Part shown: positions 1 to 6,158 of the stretch, one piece after another | Layout of the letters: every line of letters starts with the position of its first letter | Numbering within the stretch: the stretch's first letter is position 1 | Translations under genes and position numbers: made by a program | Origin: Chlamydiota bacterium | GTDB taxonomy: Bacteria; Chlamydiota; Chlamydiia; Chlamydiales; Rhabdochlamydiaceae | Assembly (NCBI GenBank): GCA_011065225.1 | Contig: JAAKFC010000006.1 | Location: 1 to 24,663 of the forward strand | Length of the DNA: 24,663 nucleotides | Direction: 5' to 3' | Notes under the pieces: generated by a model | What the model was told of the DNA's origin: nothing | Seen by the model: the letters and a program-made list of their open reading frames with translations, nothing else | Database searches by the model: none

Positions 1-237
1 GTAAGAGCAATTTTGGGACATTTTATTTTCGTTTTTATCCATCCATATATGGATGGAAATGGGAGAATTGGGCGTTTTCTCATGAATGTAATGCTAGCCT
101 CAGGCGGATATCCATGGACAGTCGTTAAAGTAAAAAATCGAAAAAAGTATTTTGAGGCACTAGAATGTGCAAGCGTCGATGAAGACATAGAACCCTTTGC
201 AAAATTTATAGCATCCGAACTGAAATCTTCATCGTAA
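1..237 (+). CDS. Fic family protein, C-terminal part (5' end outside window)
   Basis: The reading frame is open from base 1, so this is the C-terminal 78 residues of a longer protein. It holds the Fic active-site loop HPYMDGNGRIGR, matching HPFx[D/E]GNGRxxR. Fic enzymes transfer AMP or another nucleotide part to a protein hydroxyl; the motif His is the general base and the Asp/Gly-Asn-Gly part binds the phosphates and metal. Every motif residue is intact, so the domain looks catalytically competent. The inhibitory helix, if there is one, would lie upstream of the window. The TAA stop ends at 237, two bases before a tRNA-Leu 3'-end copy. The gene therefore sits exactly at the border of the integrated region, probably on the chromosomal side. 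Target unknown. Confidence 0.85.
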   Translation, partial: VRAILGHFIFVFIHPYMDGNGRIGRFLMNVMLASGGYPWTVVKVKNRKKYFEALECASVDEDIEPFAKFIASELKSSS

Positions 238-239
238 AA

Positions 240-293
240 TGCTCGAGGCGGGACTCGAACCCGCACGGGATTGCTCCCAAGGGATTTTAAGTC
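240..293 (-). repeat. Outer att scar: copy of the tRNA-Leu 3' half
   Basis: These 54 bp match the tRNA-Leu gene at 9643-9696 with one substitution, which lies in the variable-arm loop. The match runs from the discriminator base through the T arm, the variable arm and the anticodon loop (285-291), and stops two bases into the 5' side of the anticodon stem. The tRNA 5' half is absent, so this is not a tRNA gene. A direct repeat of a tRNA 3' half with a break at the anticodon loop is the usual trace of tyrosine-recombinase integration. Confidence 0.9.
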
Positions 294-306
294 GCCAGCA
301 CCTTGC

Positions 307-346
307 TAACACAACGTAACATCTCCTAACGTCTCGTGACATTCTA
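307..346. repeat. Four tandem 10-bp repeats next to the outer scar
   Basis: Four consecutive 10-mers start at 307, 317, 327 and 337: TAACACAACG, TAACATCTCC, TAACGTCTCG and TGACATTCTA. They share T(A/G)AC at one helical turn, and the middle two match at 8 of 10 positions. They begin 16 bp inside the anticodon-loop core of the outer scar. That position and periodicity suggest arm-type binding sites for a recombinase unlike the one encoded at 6159-7226. The rest of 294-557 holds only a candidate promoter. Confidence 0.4.
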
Positions 347-518
347 TAGCAAAGGAAAGGTGTATTATGTGAAATACCGAAAATTATGAGAAATTACTTG
401 GTGTGAAGCGATGTATTGGCCCAAATTTGGCCCACAGATTTGGAATTTCAAGGACTGTAAGACTTTTTTTGGGCCGACAATTTTATCAAATAAATAATTT
501 AAACCCACTCCCTTCAGC

Positions 519-548
519 TTGAAAACAATACAAAGTCTATGTTAAGAT
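519..548 (+). promoter_or_regulatory. Candidate sigma70-type promoter for the 558 gene
   Basis: A TTGAAA box (519-524) and a TAAGAT box (543-548) are separated by 18 bp. Transcription would start near 555, only a few bases before the ATG at 558. No convincing Shine-Dalgarno sequence precedes that ATG, so the message may be nearly leaderless. Confidence 0.4.
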
Positions 549-557
549 AGGCCCATT

Positions 558-1877
558 ATGAATAGCGTACACCCAACAACAAGCTCGATTTTGCCCCCTC
601 TAGCGTCGTGGACACCAGCGGCTATAGGCGGAACCGCCATTATTACAGGAGCCTTAGTAACTGCATATTTTTTAAAAAGTGTGTTCACAGCTGATTCAAA
701 GAAACCTTCGAATATTTCCGATCAAAGCCGTCCCGTTGTCCCTATTGCAGCAGAATCCAAGTGGGCATACCTAAACCCTTTAACGTTAATTGCTACGGCC
801 ATTTCAAAGATCTTTTCTCTGATGATGAGTCCCTACTACCTATTATTCGGAGAGAAAGAGTATTGGATGAATCAAATCTCTTCTCCTATTCACTATAACG
901 CCTTCAATGAGGGATCTCTAACAAATATAGCCCAAAAAGCTCGAAAAAATATGAAAGGCTTACTTGAGATGATGGGCGCCAAAGGCTTCACAAACTCTCT
1001 AGCTAAAGGCTCTCTTCCAGGCTGGTCGGGGATCAATGCATTGAGCCTTCCTGAGGATAAACAATTTTCTTGTGGCTCATTTTATTTGACAGGAGAGGAA
1101 ATCAAAAAACAAGCCTCCTCTTTAAGGGTGAGCTATGACCCTTCGATCCTCTCTGCCCGTCAGTTATCAAATATTCTCGGTTCTGGTTCCAATTCTCCTA
1201 AAGACGAAGCAATAGCTCGTGGGCGCATGGTTTCTAGCTTAGTCGCTTCTACTTGCGATTCAAAAGGGAACCCGATTCCCAGAAAGGGTCCACTTCCCCT
1301 CTACCGTGTATATACATCCAATGCTCCAAACTTGGCCTACAGTCCTTATGACAAAAAAGAGTTTCTTAATCCAAACGGAACATTGAATAGCGAAAAATAT
1401 ACCAAAGAAATGGAAAGGATTTTTCTTCATTACTTTGAAGAAGCCAAAATCAATCAAGACAAAGTTGTTGTTCTCTGTGGCTTTGGAATGGGAGCCTTTA
1501 TGACCCCAGAATTATTGCCCGAAGGTCAGAAATGTTTTGTTGAAGCACTTCGAAGAGCGACAAATGCACAAGGAAAACATTTTGATAAAATCATTTTCGG
1601 AGATCCAAATAAAAAGCTCACTCCTGCAATAAGCTCCATTCCTAATATAACTGTTACAAACAAAAGCTGTTTGGACATTGCTCACCACGGAGCAAAACAA
1701 GGATATAAAGTAGCTCTCTTTAATCCTGGAGATGGAAGTGGTATTCCCGGTCAATTCTGGCTCAATGGTCATATTGCTTTAGAGGAAATGTTTGGGCTCT
1801 TCACTACTCTTCTCGTTTCTCAACACCCTCACTGCAACCCATCAGTAGGAAACAGGTCTGCTTACAATTCAAGATGA
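558..1877 (+). CDS. Membrane-anchored protein with macrodomain/PARG-like C-terminus (putative effector)
   Basis: This is a 439-aa protein. Residues 20-43 form a hydrophobic, probably membrane-spanning helix, and a second hydrophobic stretch covers about 72-97. The C-terminal part from about 215 has the order of features seen in microbial PARG-like macrodomains: a strand with YTSNAPNL (252-259), a helix, then VVVLCGFGMGAFMTP (303-317) with the Gly-rich phosphate loop, FDKIIFGDP (342-350), and NPGDGSGIPGQFW (389-401). Such domains bind or hydrolyse ADP-ribose. I infer a role in removing or reading ADP-ribose marks, perhaps in the host cell, but the assignment rests on motif resemblance only. 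It is the only gene of the outer integrated remnant. No DarT-like toxin lies beside it. The start is the first ATG after the candidate promoter. Confidence 0.55.
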   Translation: MNSVHPTTSSILPPLASWTPAAIGGTAIITGALVTAYFLKSVFTADSKKPSNISDQSRPVVPIAAESKWAYLNPLTLIATAISKIFSLMMSPYYLLFGEKEYWMNQISSPIHYNAFNEGSLTNIAQKARKNMKGLLEMMGAKGFTNSLAKGSLPGWSGINALSLPEDKQFSCGSFYLTGEEIKKQASSLRVSYDPSILSARQLSNILGSGSNSPKDEAIARGRMVSSLVASTCDSKGNPIPRKGPLPLYRVYTSNAPNLAYSPYDKKEFLNPNGTLNSEKYTKEMERIFLHYFEEAKINQDKVVVLCGFGMGAFMTPELLPEGQKCFVEALRRATNAQGKHFDKIIFGDPNKKLTPAISSIPNITVTNKSCLDIAHHGAKQGYKVALFNPGDGSGIPGQFWLNGHIALEEMFGLFTTLLVSQHPHCNPSVGNRSAYNSR

Positions 1878-2078
1878 AGACATGAATCAAATTTCCTATT
1901 TACTGGCCCAGTAAGGGTGACACCGGTTGTTAGGAGGTTATGCTGCATTACATAACTTACTGTGTTTCAGTATGCTCGAGGCTTGTCCCGTGCTTTTGGG
2001 AGGGAAGTGCAAGGCGCCTAGCGAAGCGTGTACAACGTACTCGCAAGCGACGGCAACGCCGCAATTCGCTTTCCAAAA
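1878..2078. other. Gene-free stretch before the inner scar
   Basis: I find no supportable gene here; together with the scar and the sequence up to 2271 it forms a 394-bp gene-free stretch. It contains GC-richer sequence at about 1980-2070 with short palindromes, for example around GGCGCC at 2011-2016, unlike the AT-rich surroundings. It may be a dispersed genomic repeat. No clear terminator follows the 1877 stop. Confidence 0.4.
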
Positions 2079-2132
2079 TGCTCGGGATGGGACTCGAACC
2101 CATACGGGGTTACCCCCAAGGGATTTTAAGTC
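2079..2132 (-). repeat. Inner att scar: 3' half of a divergent tRNA-Leu
   Basis: This copy of the tRNA-Leu 3' half matches the gene at 9643-9696 at 47 of 54 positions and ends at the same point just past the anticodon loop (2124-2130). All seven differences keep the tRNA fold. Two T-stem pairs changed on both strands, one variable-arm pair changed on both strands, and one acceptor position turns a G-U pair into G-C. It reads as the half of a different functional tRNA-Leu(UAA), not as decayed sequence. The 5' half is absent. Confidence 0.9.
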
Positions 2133-2247
2133 TTATCCAAATGAAAAGCAAGGATAGTCTAGGAGAGTTATTGTTCTAATATTCAAAAGGTTAAACTCAA
2201 TCCCTTTACCTTAGGCTATCCTAGAATACCCTCACTATTCACTCCCA

Positions 2248-2266
2248 GGTGTGCCATGAGTGTGCC
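2248..2266 (+). promoter_or_regulatory. Candidate arm-type integrase site, left end
   Basis: Two octamers, GGTGTGCC and AGTGTGCC, are spaced 3 bp apart (11-bp period). The same arrangement occurs at 9560-9578 in the same orientation and at 7354-7372 inverted. It lies 118 bp inside the left core site, as expected for an arm-type site bound by the integrase N-terminal domain. Confidence 0.6.
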
Positions 2267-2271
2267 AACAA

Positions 2272-2520
2272 TTACCATTCGAAAGAACCTAAGAAGTTCT
2301 TGCTATCCTTAATAAGCTTACTGACTCTTTTGCGCCTTTCTTCTGCTTCTCTTGAACGCAACCCATGCTGATAGTGAAGAGCTCTTATTTTCTCTTTGCC
2401 TGCTTCCGTTTTAGGACCAGTTGATTTTCCTCCATGAAAGCGACAAGTCATCTTCTTCCTGACTGCCCAATTCTTACACTGCTCACCTGAGCGTTTTGAC
2501 TTTGCTGTGCATTTTCCCAT
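2272..2520 (-). CDS. HGGxSTG-motif small zinc-finger-like protein
   Basis: This 82-aa basic protein has Cys4, Cys15, Cys27 and His30 spaced like a small zinc-binding knuckle, followed by HGGKSTGPKT (30-39) and a Lys/Arg-rich helix. Proteins with this HGGxSTG signature occur in phages and genomic islands, usually near replication genes; their function is not known to me. It is the last gene of the leftward operon, and its 3' end lies just inside the left arm-type site. Two exact 9-bp repeats (ACTTTTGTG, read on the plus strand) at 2521-2538 sit directly upstream of its ATG, where a ribosome binding site would be expected. No usual Shine-Dalgarno is seen. Confidence 0.65.
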   Translation of the reverse strand: MGKCTAKSKRSGEQCKNWAVRKKMTCRFHGGKSTGPKTEAGKEKIRALHYQHGLRSREAEERRKRVSKLIKDSKNFLGSFEW

Positions 2521-2538
2521 ACTTTTGTGACTTTTGTG
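2521..2538. repeat. Two exact tandem 9-bp repeats
   Basis: ACTTTTGTG occurs twice in tandem at 2521-2529 and 2530-2538, followed by a degenerate GCAACTTTT. On the minus strand the unit is CACAAAAGT. It is related to the CAAAAGNNA units at 3184-3208 and 6398-6422, which suggests a protein-binding repeat family of this element. Confidence 0.5.
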
Positions 2539-2588
2539 GCAACTTTTCTCTCAATTATACATGGGGTATTACGTAATTTTTCTCCCAC

Positions 2589-3167
2589 CTACCCCCCACT
2601 CCTCATTTCATTTGCAATCACAGCCTTCCCCTCCCCCGAAACATGGATTACCTGTATGAGCTGTTTACCTCCAGAACGATACTTTAGCAAAGTCTGCATC
2701 GTTTCATTTGCACAGCGGAGCAATTTGACTGATAACTGAAAAAGCTCCTTCTTATGGTAAAACATCTCATTGTAATTGGCATTGTGAAGGCACTGCATCC
2801 CCGAATCTTGAAGAGCGAGAAACTGCCCTAGCAACAAAGCTTCAGATTCATTTTGAGGCTCGAGGGTATGAAGTAGTGTTGTAACTTCTTTTAGCCGATG
2901 CTCATCATCATCAGAGGACATCGCCCAGGCAATCTTTGACACTATCCTGTCCGCTATCTCAGGATTGCTACTACCTGTCATATTCTTTAACGCACATGTC
3001 AACTTCTCCATAAATTCCGGGGAATCTGGAAGCGTATTATCCGACAACTCAATCTCATACGCTTCTCTTCGGCCCGTGTCAGGGTTTTCCTTAAATTTAT
3101 ACTTGAGATATACCTTATCGTCATCTCCTGAGGCGGCTAATTTTTTAGGTAAGTTATCTGTCATCAT
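2589..3167 (-). CDS. Unknown mobile-element protein (192 aa)
   Basis: A soluble 192-aa protein with no signal peptide or membrane segment. The N-terminal 60 residues are charged, and the rest looks mainly helical. The C-terminal part reads LLKYRSGGKQL followed by a GEGKAVIAN stretch. This recalls uncharacterised island proteins that carry an alpha-helical region followed by a KYRGKGQQ...GGQAIV-type tail. That resemblance is from memory and weak. A good Shine-Dalgarno (AAGGAG) precedes tandem ATG codons at 3165-3167 and 3162-3164; the first is used here. It follows the DUF3987 gene in the same operon, separated by 42 bp that contain a 25-bp repeat. Confidence 0.6.
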   Translation of the reverse strand: MMTDNLPKKLAASGDDDKVYLKYKFKENPDTGRREAYEIELSDNTLPDSPEFMEKLTCALKNMTGSSNPEIADRIVSKIAWAMSSDDDEHRLKEVTTLLHTLEPQNESEALLLGQFLALQDSGMQCLHNANYNEMFYHKKELFQLSVKLLRCANETMQTLLKYRSGGKQLIQVIHVSGEGKAVIANEMRSGG

Positions 3168-3183
3168 TTTTTCTCCTTATGGT

Positions 3184-3208
3184 CAAAAGGGACAAAAGCC
3201 ACAAAAGC
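3184..3208. repeat. 25-bp exact inverted repeat with copy inside the integrase gene
   Basis: These 25 bp are identical to the reverse complement of 6398-6422 inside the integrase gene. Internally they consist of near-identical 9-bp units (CAAAAGGGA, CAAAAGCCA, CAAAAGC). This copy lies immediately after the stop codon of the DUF3987 gene. Confidence 0.7.
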
Positions 3209-3209
3209 T

Positions 3210-4685
3210 CTACAAGTCCTCTTGGTATAATAATGGGTTCACATCAAAAACCCGGCTTGGTCGATGGGGCTTTTTTTCCTGTTCTCGCTCTCTTATAAAA
3301 TAATTCTCCAAAAGAACATCAATAGCTCTTTGCATTTCATCAGCCTTCTTAAACCGGCTCTTGTTAGCATATTGGCAGTCTCTAAACGTGAATTGCTCAT
3401 ATCGATTTTTTTCAATCCAACGAAGGATAACCCTCGCCCCTTCTATAGCTGGGTCTACTTCCATTAAATCAAACACCGCACGGGCATGTACTGAAAAGTA
3501 ATGGCCTATCTTGATAGCGGCGCGCATGTCTTCCTCAGAAATTTCTTTCATCCATGGCTCTCCCATTGCATATCTAGCGATATGAATGAGCGCCGCCATT
3601 CTTGCAATTTGACCTGCCAGTTTCCCAGCCCAATCGGTCATAAATGCCAGGGAGCCACCTTCATCCATTTGAATCTCAATAGCCCGAGAATAAGTAAGCA
3701 ATTTTTCATAAGCTTCTTTGGAAAGGAGTAGCCTATAAGGAGTATTCTCTTTCATTTCATGCGCAAGAATCCCTTCGAGCACTGCATGATACGCTTGCTC
3801 TATCTCGATCGATAGAGGAGCCGCATTTAGTTCACGCTTCCCCAGATTCGAGGGTGGCAATGCATAGAGGAACCTTCCAAGGAGTCCTCTACCTCTGAAG
3901 ACACGATTTCTACTCAAGCCTTTCAGTACATCTGGCTGAGGAGTTAGCCCCATAGTGAGAATCGCTCGCTGTAATAGGTCTGGAGGGCGTCCCATGCGAT
4001 TAACACGAGCTGAACTACCAGAATGACTCTTCAAGAACAAGTCCAGATTTGGAACACCAGATGAGTATCTGCCAGCTAAAATATCAAAGATTCCTGCCTC
4101 ATCGCTCAAAATAGCCATGCATTCGTTATTGGTTACCATGAGCGCGCCCAGGTTCTCTGGTGTAATATCACTCGTCCAAAGCTGTGGACATGCCGGGGGT
4201 TCCTTAACCTTCTGTTCAAGTTCAAAAATTCCTTGTTGCAGTGCTTCAAACCCGCTATCACCCACCCGGGCAATTTTATTGCGCAATTCCTTGATTCGCA
4301 TCTCTAAGCTTTTATTCTTTGAGATGATTTCTTTTATCAAGGGTTCTATTAATAACTGCTTCTGCTTTTCATATTTCTCTATGGGTTTAGTAGCAGCCGA
4401 CAAGACAGCAGATTTTCGACTTCCAGAAGGAAGGGCAACTGCCGTCCATAGATTTACTGGTTCCAGATAATCCGGTTTCACTTGAACCACATATTTATCA
4501 TGCGAAACTGTCGCAAGCGCTGCTAGAACGGTTAATCCCGCTAAATCGCGGGGAGTTTCTGTTGACCTAGACAACTCACAAATAAATTTTTCAACAGCTT
4601 CTGGAAAAACCTCTTCAGGAAAAGAAGGTAATTCAATGGCCCCCAAAGAAATGGGGGCTTGCCAATCATGAAAGGAGGTTGTCAT
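3210..4685 (-). CDS. DUF3987 (YfjI-like) primase/helicase-type protein
   Basis: This 491-aa protein shows the DUF3987 layout: an N-terminal Pro-rich lead with LPSFPEEVFPEAVEKF (19-34), a helical TPRDLAGLTVLAALA region (44-58), and LEPVNLWTAVALPSGSRKS (74-92). The last contains the family's degenerate Walker A loop (PSGSRKS, 86-92). A charged, probably coiled-coil stretch spans about 101-161, and a Walker-B-like AILSDEAGIFD covers 191-201. Family members are found in prophages and islands, often fused or next to primases, and are thought to act in element replication. I infer that role here. A perfect AGGAGG precedes the ATG, and the start overlaps the preceding gene by 20 bp, so the two are translationally linked. 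Confidence 0.8.
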   Translation of the reverse strand: MTTSFHDWQAPISLGAIELPSFPEEVFPEAVEKFICELSRSTETPRDLAGLTVLAALATVSHDKYVVQVKPDYLEPVNLWTAVALPSGSRKSAVLSAATKPIEKYEKQKQLLIEPLIKEIISKNKSLEMRIKELRNKIARVGDSGFEALQQGIFELEQKVKEPPACPQLWTSDITPENLGALMVTNNECMAILSDEAGIFDILAGRYSSGVPNLDLFLKSHSGSSARVNRMGRPPDLLQRAILTMGLTPQPDVLKGLSRNRVFRGRGLLGRFLYALPPSNLGKRELNAAPLSIEIEQAYHAVLEGILAHEMKENTPYRLLLSKEAYEKLLTYSRAIEIQMDEGGSLAFMTDWAGKLAGQIARMAALIHIARYAMGEPWMKEISEEDMRAAIKIGHYFSVHARAVFDLMEVDPAIEGARVILRWIEKNRYEQFTFRDCQYANKSRFKKADEMQRAIDVLLENYFIREREQEKKPHRPSRVFDVNPLLYQEDL

Positions 4686-5031
4686 TTTTTCCTCCTATGC
4701 TATCATCAATAGTATCTGGTGATTCAGAGTTGTGAAGCTCGGGGTTATCATTTGCTGACGGAGCGGTGCCAGCCGCTCTATCAGCTCCTTTAAGGAATTC
4801 TATTACCCTTGCCTGCTCATGAGGCTCCATCCAGTAGAATCCTGGTCGACAAGTTTTGCCATCTCGGTCTTTTGCAACACCGCGTCCCGTGTTAATTTTC
4901 CACCCCGCTCTTCGTAGCTCATGCGCGTTTTGCGCGGGATTGAAAGCACCTATTAACTTGCGGAGTTCATTTACAAAGACTCTATCTCGTATGACTAGCA
5001 CCTCTAAGAGGCGTTTATTTCTTGGATTCAT
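4666..5031 (-). CDS. Small HTH-type DNA-binding protein (121 aa)
   Basis: Residues 1-70 look like a winged helix-turn-helix: RLLEVLVIRDRVFVNELRKLIG, then AHELRRAGWKI (helix ending in a turn), then KDRDGKTCRPGFYWM as a beta wing. The C-terminal 35 residues are acidic and low in complexity, probably disordered. Proteins with a VWVxELRxxxGxxN...ELRRxGWxI pattern are common beside DUF3987 genes in islands. The role is probably in replication or operon control. The ATG overlaps the stop of the upstream gene by one base (TAATG), and its own 3' end overlaps the DUF3987 start by 20 bp. Confidence 0.65.
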   Translation of the reverse strand: MNPRNKRLLEVLVIRDRVFVNELRKLIGAFNPAQNAHELRRAGWKINTGRGVAKDRDGKTCRPGFYWMEPHEQARVIEFLKGADRAAGTAPSANDNPELHNSESPDTIDDSIGGKNDNLLS

Positions 5032-5273
5032 TACTTTCTTCCCTCCTGCTTCTGTTGCTCATCAACCCACTGAAAAAAAGAATGTTCATCAAGCAAAATT
5101 TTTCTCTTGCCGACTCTCTTTACGACACAACAAAAGCCATTGTTCTCTGCATCAAATATCAAATGCCTTAGAGCGGATTGGCTAAACGCGGGGTGTTTTT
5201 GAGAAAACTGAGGTACCGTCAGCAAATTCCTTACTGAGATATGCCCATTCAATTCGTTCGCTATGTTTGTCAT
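5031..5273 (-). CDS. AlpA/excisionase-like small HTH protein (80 aa)
   Basis: This 80-aa protein has the layout of phage-type MerR/excisionase-like domains: LLTVPQFSQKHPAFSQSALRHLIF (HTH), then a beta hairpin VVKRVGKRKILLDEHSFFQWVDEQ. Such proteins switch island promoters or bend DNA at att sites. It is the first gene of the leftward operon 5273-2272 and has a good Shine-Dalgarno (AGGAGGT) before its ATG. It could act as the recombination directionality factor for the integrase encoded upstream, but that is inference. Confidence 0.65.
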   Translation of the reverse strand: MTNIANELNGHISVRNLLTVPQFSQKHPAFSQSALRHLIFDAENNGFCCVVKRVGKRKILLDEHSFFQWVDEQQKQEGRK

Positions 5274-5537
5274 TACAACCTCCTATTGGTTTCATTGGTT
5301 TTCAAACATTAACAATCCGAATTGTAATAAACGAAAATTAATCAGCATACTTTTTGAACGTCTATTTGAAGTTTGAATGTGTTTATTTCAAATATGAAAA
5401 AAATCATCTAAGGAAATGGTTATGAAAAAAATCCTAAAGTAACGAAATGAACGTTCGTTTAAATGAAAACGACATTGAGCTTGAGAATTCTGAGGCTAAA
5501 AAAGACCAATAAAAGTGAAACCGATATTGGGTCATGA
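5274..5537. promoter_or_regulatory. AT-rich control region upstream of the replication operon
   Basis: 264 bp without a convincing gene, very AT-rich. It contains ATGAAAAAAATC twice (5394-5405 and 5422-5433), several TTTGAA/TTCAAA words, and the palindrome GAACGTTC at 5448-5455. It must hold the promoter of the leftward operon, but I cannot fix one set of boxes. Its composition would also suit a replication origin or an operator for the HTH proteins. Confidence 0.4.
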
Positions 5538-6155
5538 TTATTTACGAGAAAAGGGCCCCACAGAACTAGTTTTGCGCTGATACCACACATCTTCATAGTC
5601 CTTGCCATCCCTTATTGCTTTCACAACCACCCGCAACGATTTGAACTCATCAGATTGTTGGACGATTTCATTAGCAGGCTTATCCTTAAATTTAGATTGC
5701 TTTGACACCATTTTCATTAATCGAATAGCAACTTCTCCAAGAAGATTAGGAAGCTTAATAGAAGACAAATCTGAAATAGCTTCTTCCCCATCAAGAACTT
5801 CTTCTTCAGATTCATTGTCTTTACAACCGCGCTGTAGAGGTTGTAGATGCTCTGGAATATCATAGCCCTTTGTCGACAGGCATTCGATAAATTTCTGAAG
5901 CATAATATAACCGCGTACTCCTCTCATAAATTTAGAGGACATCAAAACCTCATAAATTCCTAAGTAATCTACAGCCTTGATGATTTGTAAGTTTCGGGGT
6001 AGCTGCAGCTCAGAATCAATAGGGTCAATGGAATAGTAAATCAAAACAGCATCCTCGGGGCTTACATAATCTTTTTTCACCCAATGAGGCTTTAAAGGGG
6101 TCATCTTCCTCTCCTGTTCAAGGTAAACTTTCTTAAGCTCAATCTCTTTTTCCAT
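5538..6155 (-). CDS. Unknown island protein downstream of integrase (up to 205 aa)
   Basis: A soluble protein I do not recognise. It has a basic N-terminus, a hydrophobic-aromatic core at about 35-100 (AVLIYYSID, IIKAVDYLGIYEVL, RGYIMLQKFIECL), an acidic linker at 110-130, and a basic C-terminus. The first ATG is only 3 bp after the integrase stop and has a weak Shine-Dalgarno. A second ATG at 6102-6104 (residue 18) is preceded by AGGAGAGGAAG and is the better start, giving 188 aa. Placement right behind the integrase suggests co-transcription and a possible role in recombination or element maintenance. Confidence 0.6.
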   Translation of the reverse strand: MEKEIELKKVYLEQERKMTPLKPHWVKKDYVSPEDAVLIYYSIDPIDSELQLPRNLQIIKAVDYLGIYEVLMSSKFMRGVRGYIMLQKFIECLSTKGYDIPEHLQPLQRGCKDNESEEEVLDGEEAISDLSSIKLPNLLGEVAIRLMKMVSKQSKFKDKPANEIVQQSDEFKSLRVVVKAIRDGKDYEDVWYQRKTSSVGPFSRK

Positions 6156-6158
6156 AAT

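Larger units (their letters stand above)
285..2130. mobile_element. Outer integrated remnant (element 1) between the two tRNA-Leu scars
   Basis: The segment is bounded by the anticodon-loop parts of the scars at 240-293 and 2079-2132. It contains one gene (558-1877), a set of 10-bp tandem repeats just inside the left scar, and no recombinase. I infer an earlier insertion into tRNA-Leu that has been reduced or never carried its own integrase. The second scar would then be the tRNA 3' half this element brought with it. The alternative is an internal deletion of a larger element. Confidence 0.6.

Noticed and set aside
240..293. A second tRNA-Leu gene
   Set aside because: The 5' half (acceptor 5' strand, D arm, most of the anticodon 5' strand) is missing.
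432..441. CCAAATTTGG palindrome as an operator
   Set aside because: Short, AT-centred, and not repeated near another promoter in the window.
1972..1981. Third copy of the tRNA-Leu 3' end (TGCTCGAGGC)
   Set aside because: Only about 10 bases match and the T arm does not follow, so it may be chance.
1927..2179. Two rightward reading frames over the inner scar
   Set aside because: They read through the tRNA fragment, have no ribosome binding site and no recognisable protein; the scar explains the sequence.
5422..5442. Rightward six-residue leader-peptide frame (MKKILK)
   Set aside because: No downstream rightward gene exists for it to regulate; the ATG belongs to a direct repeat.
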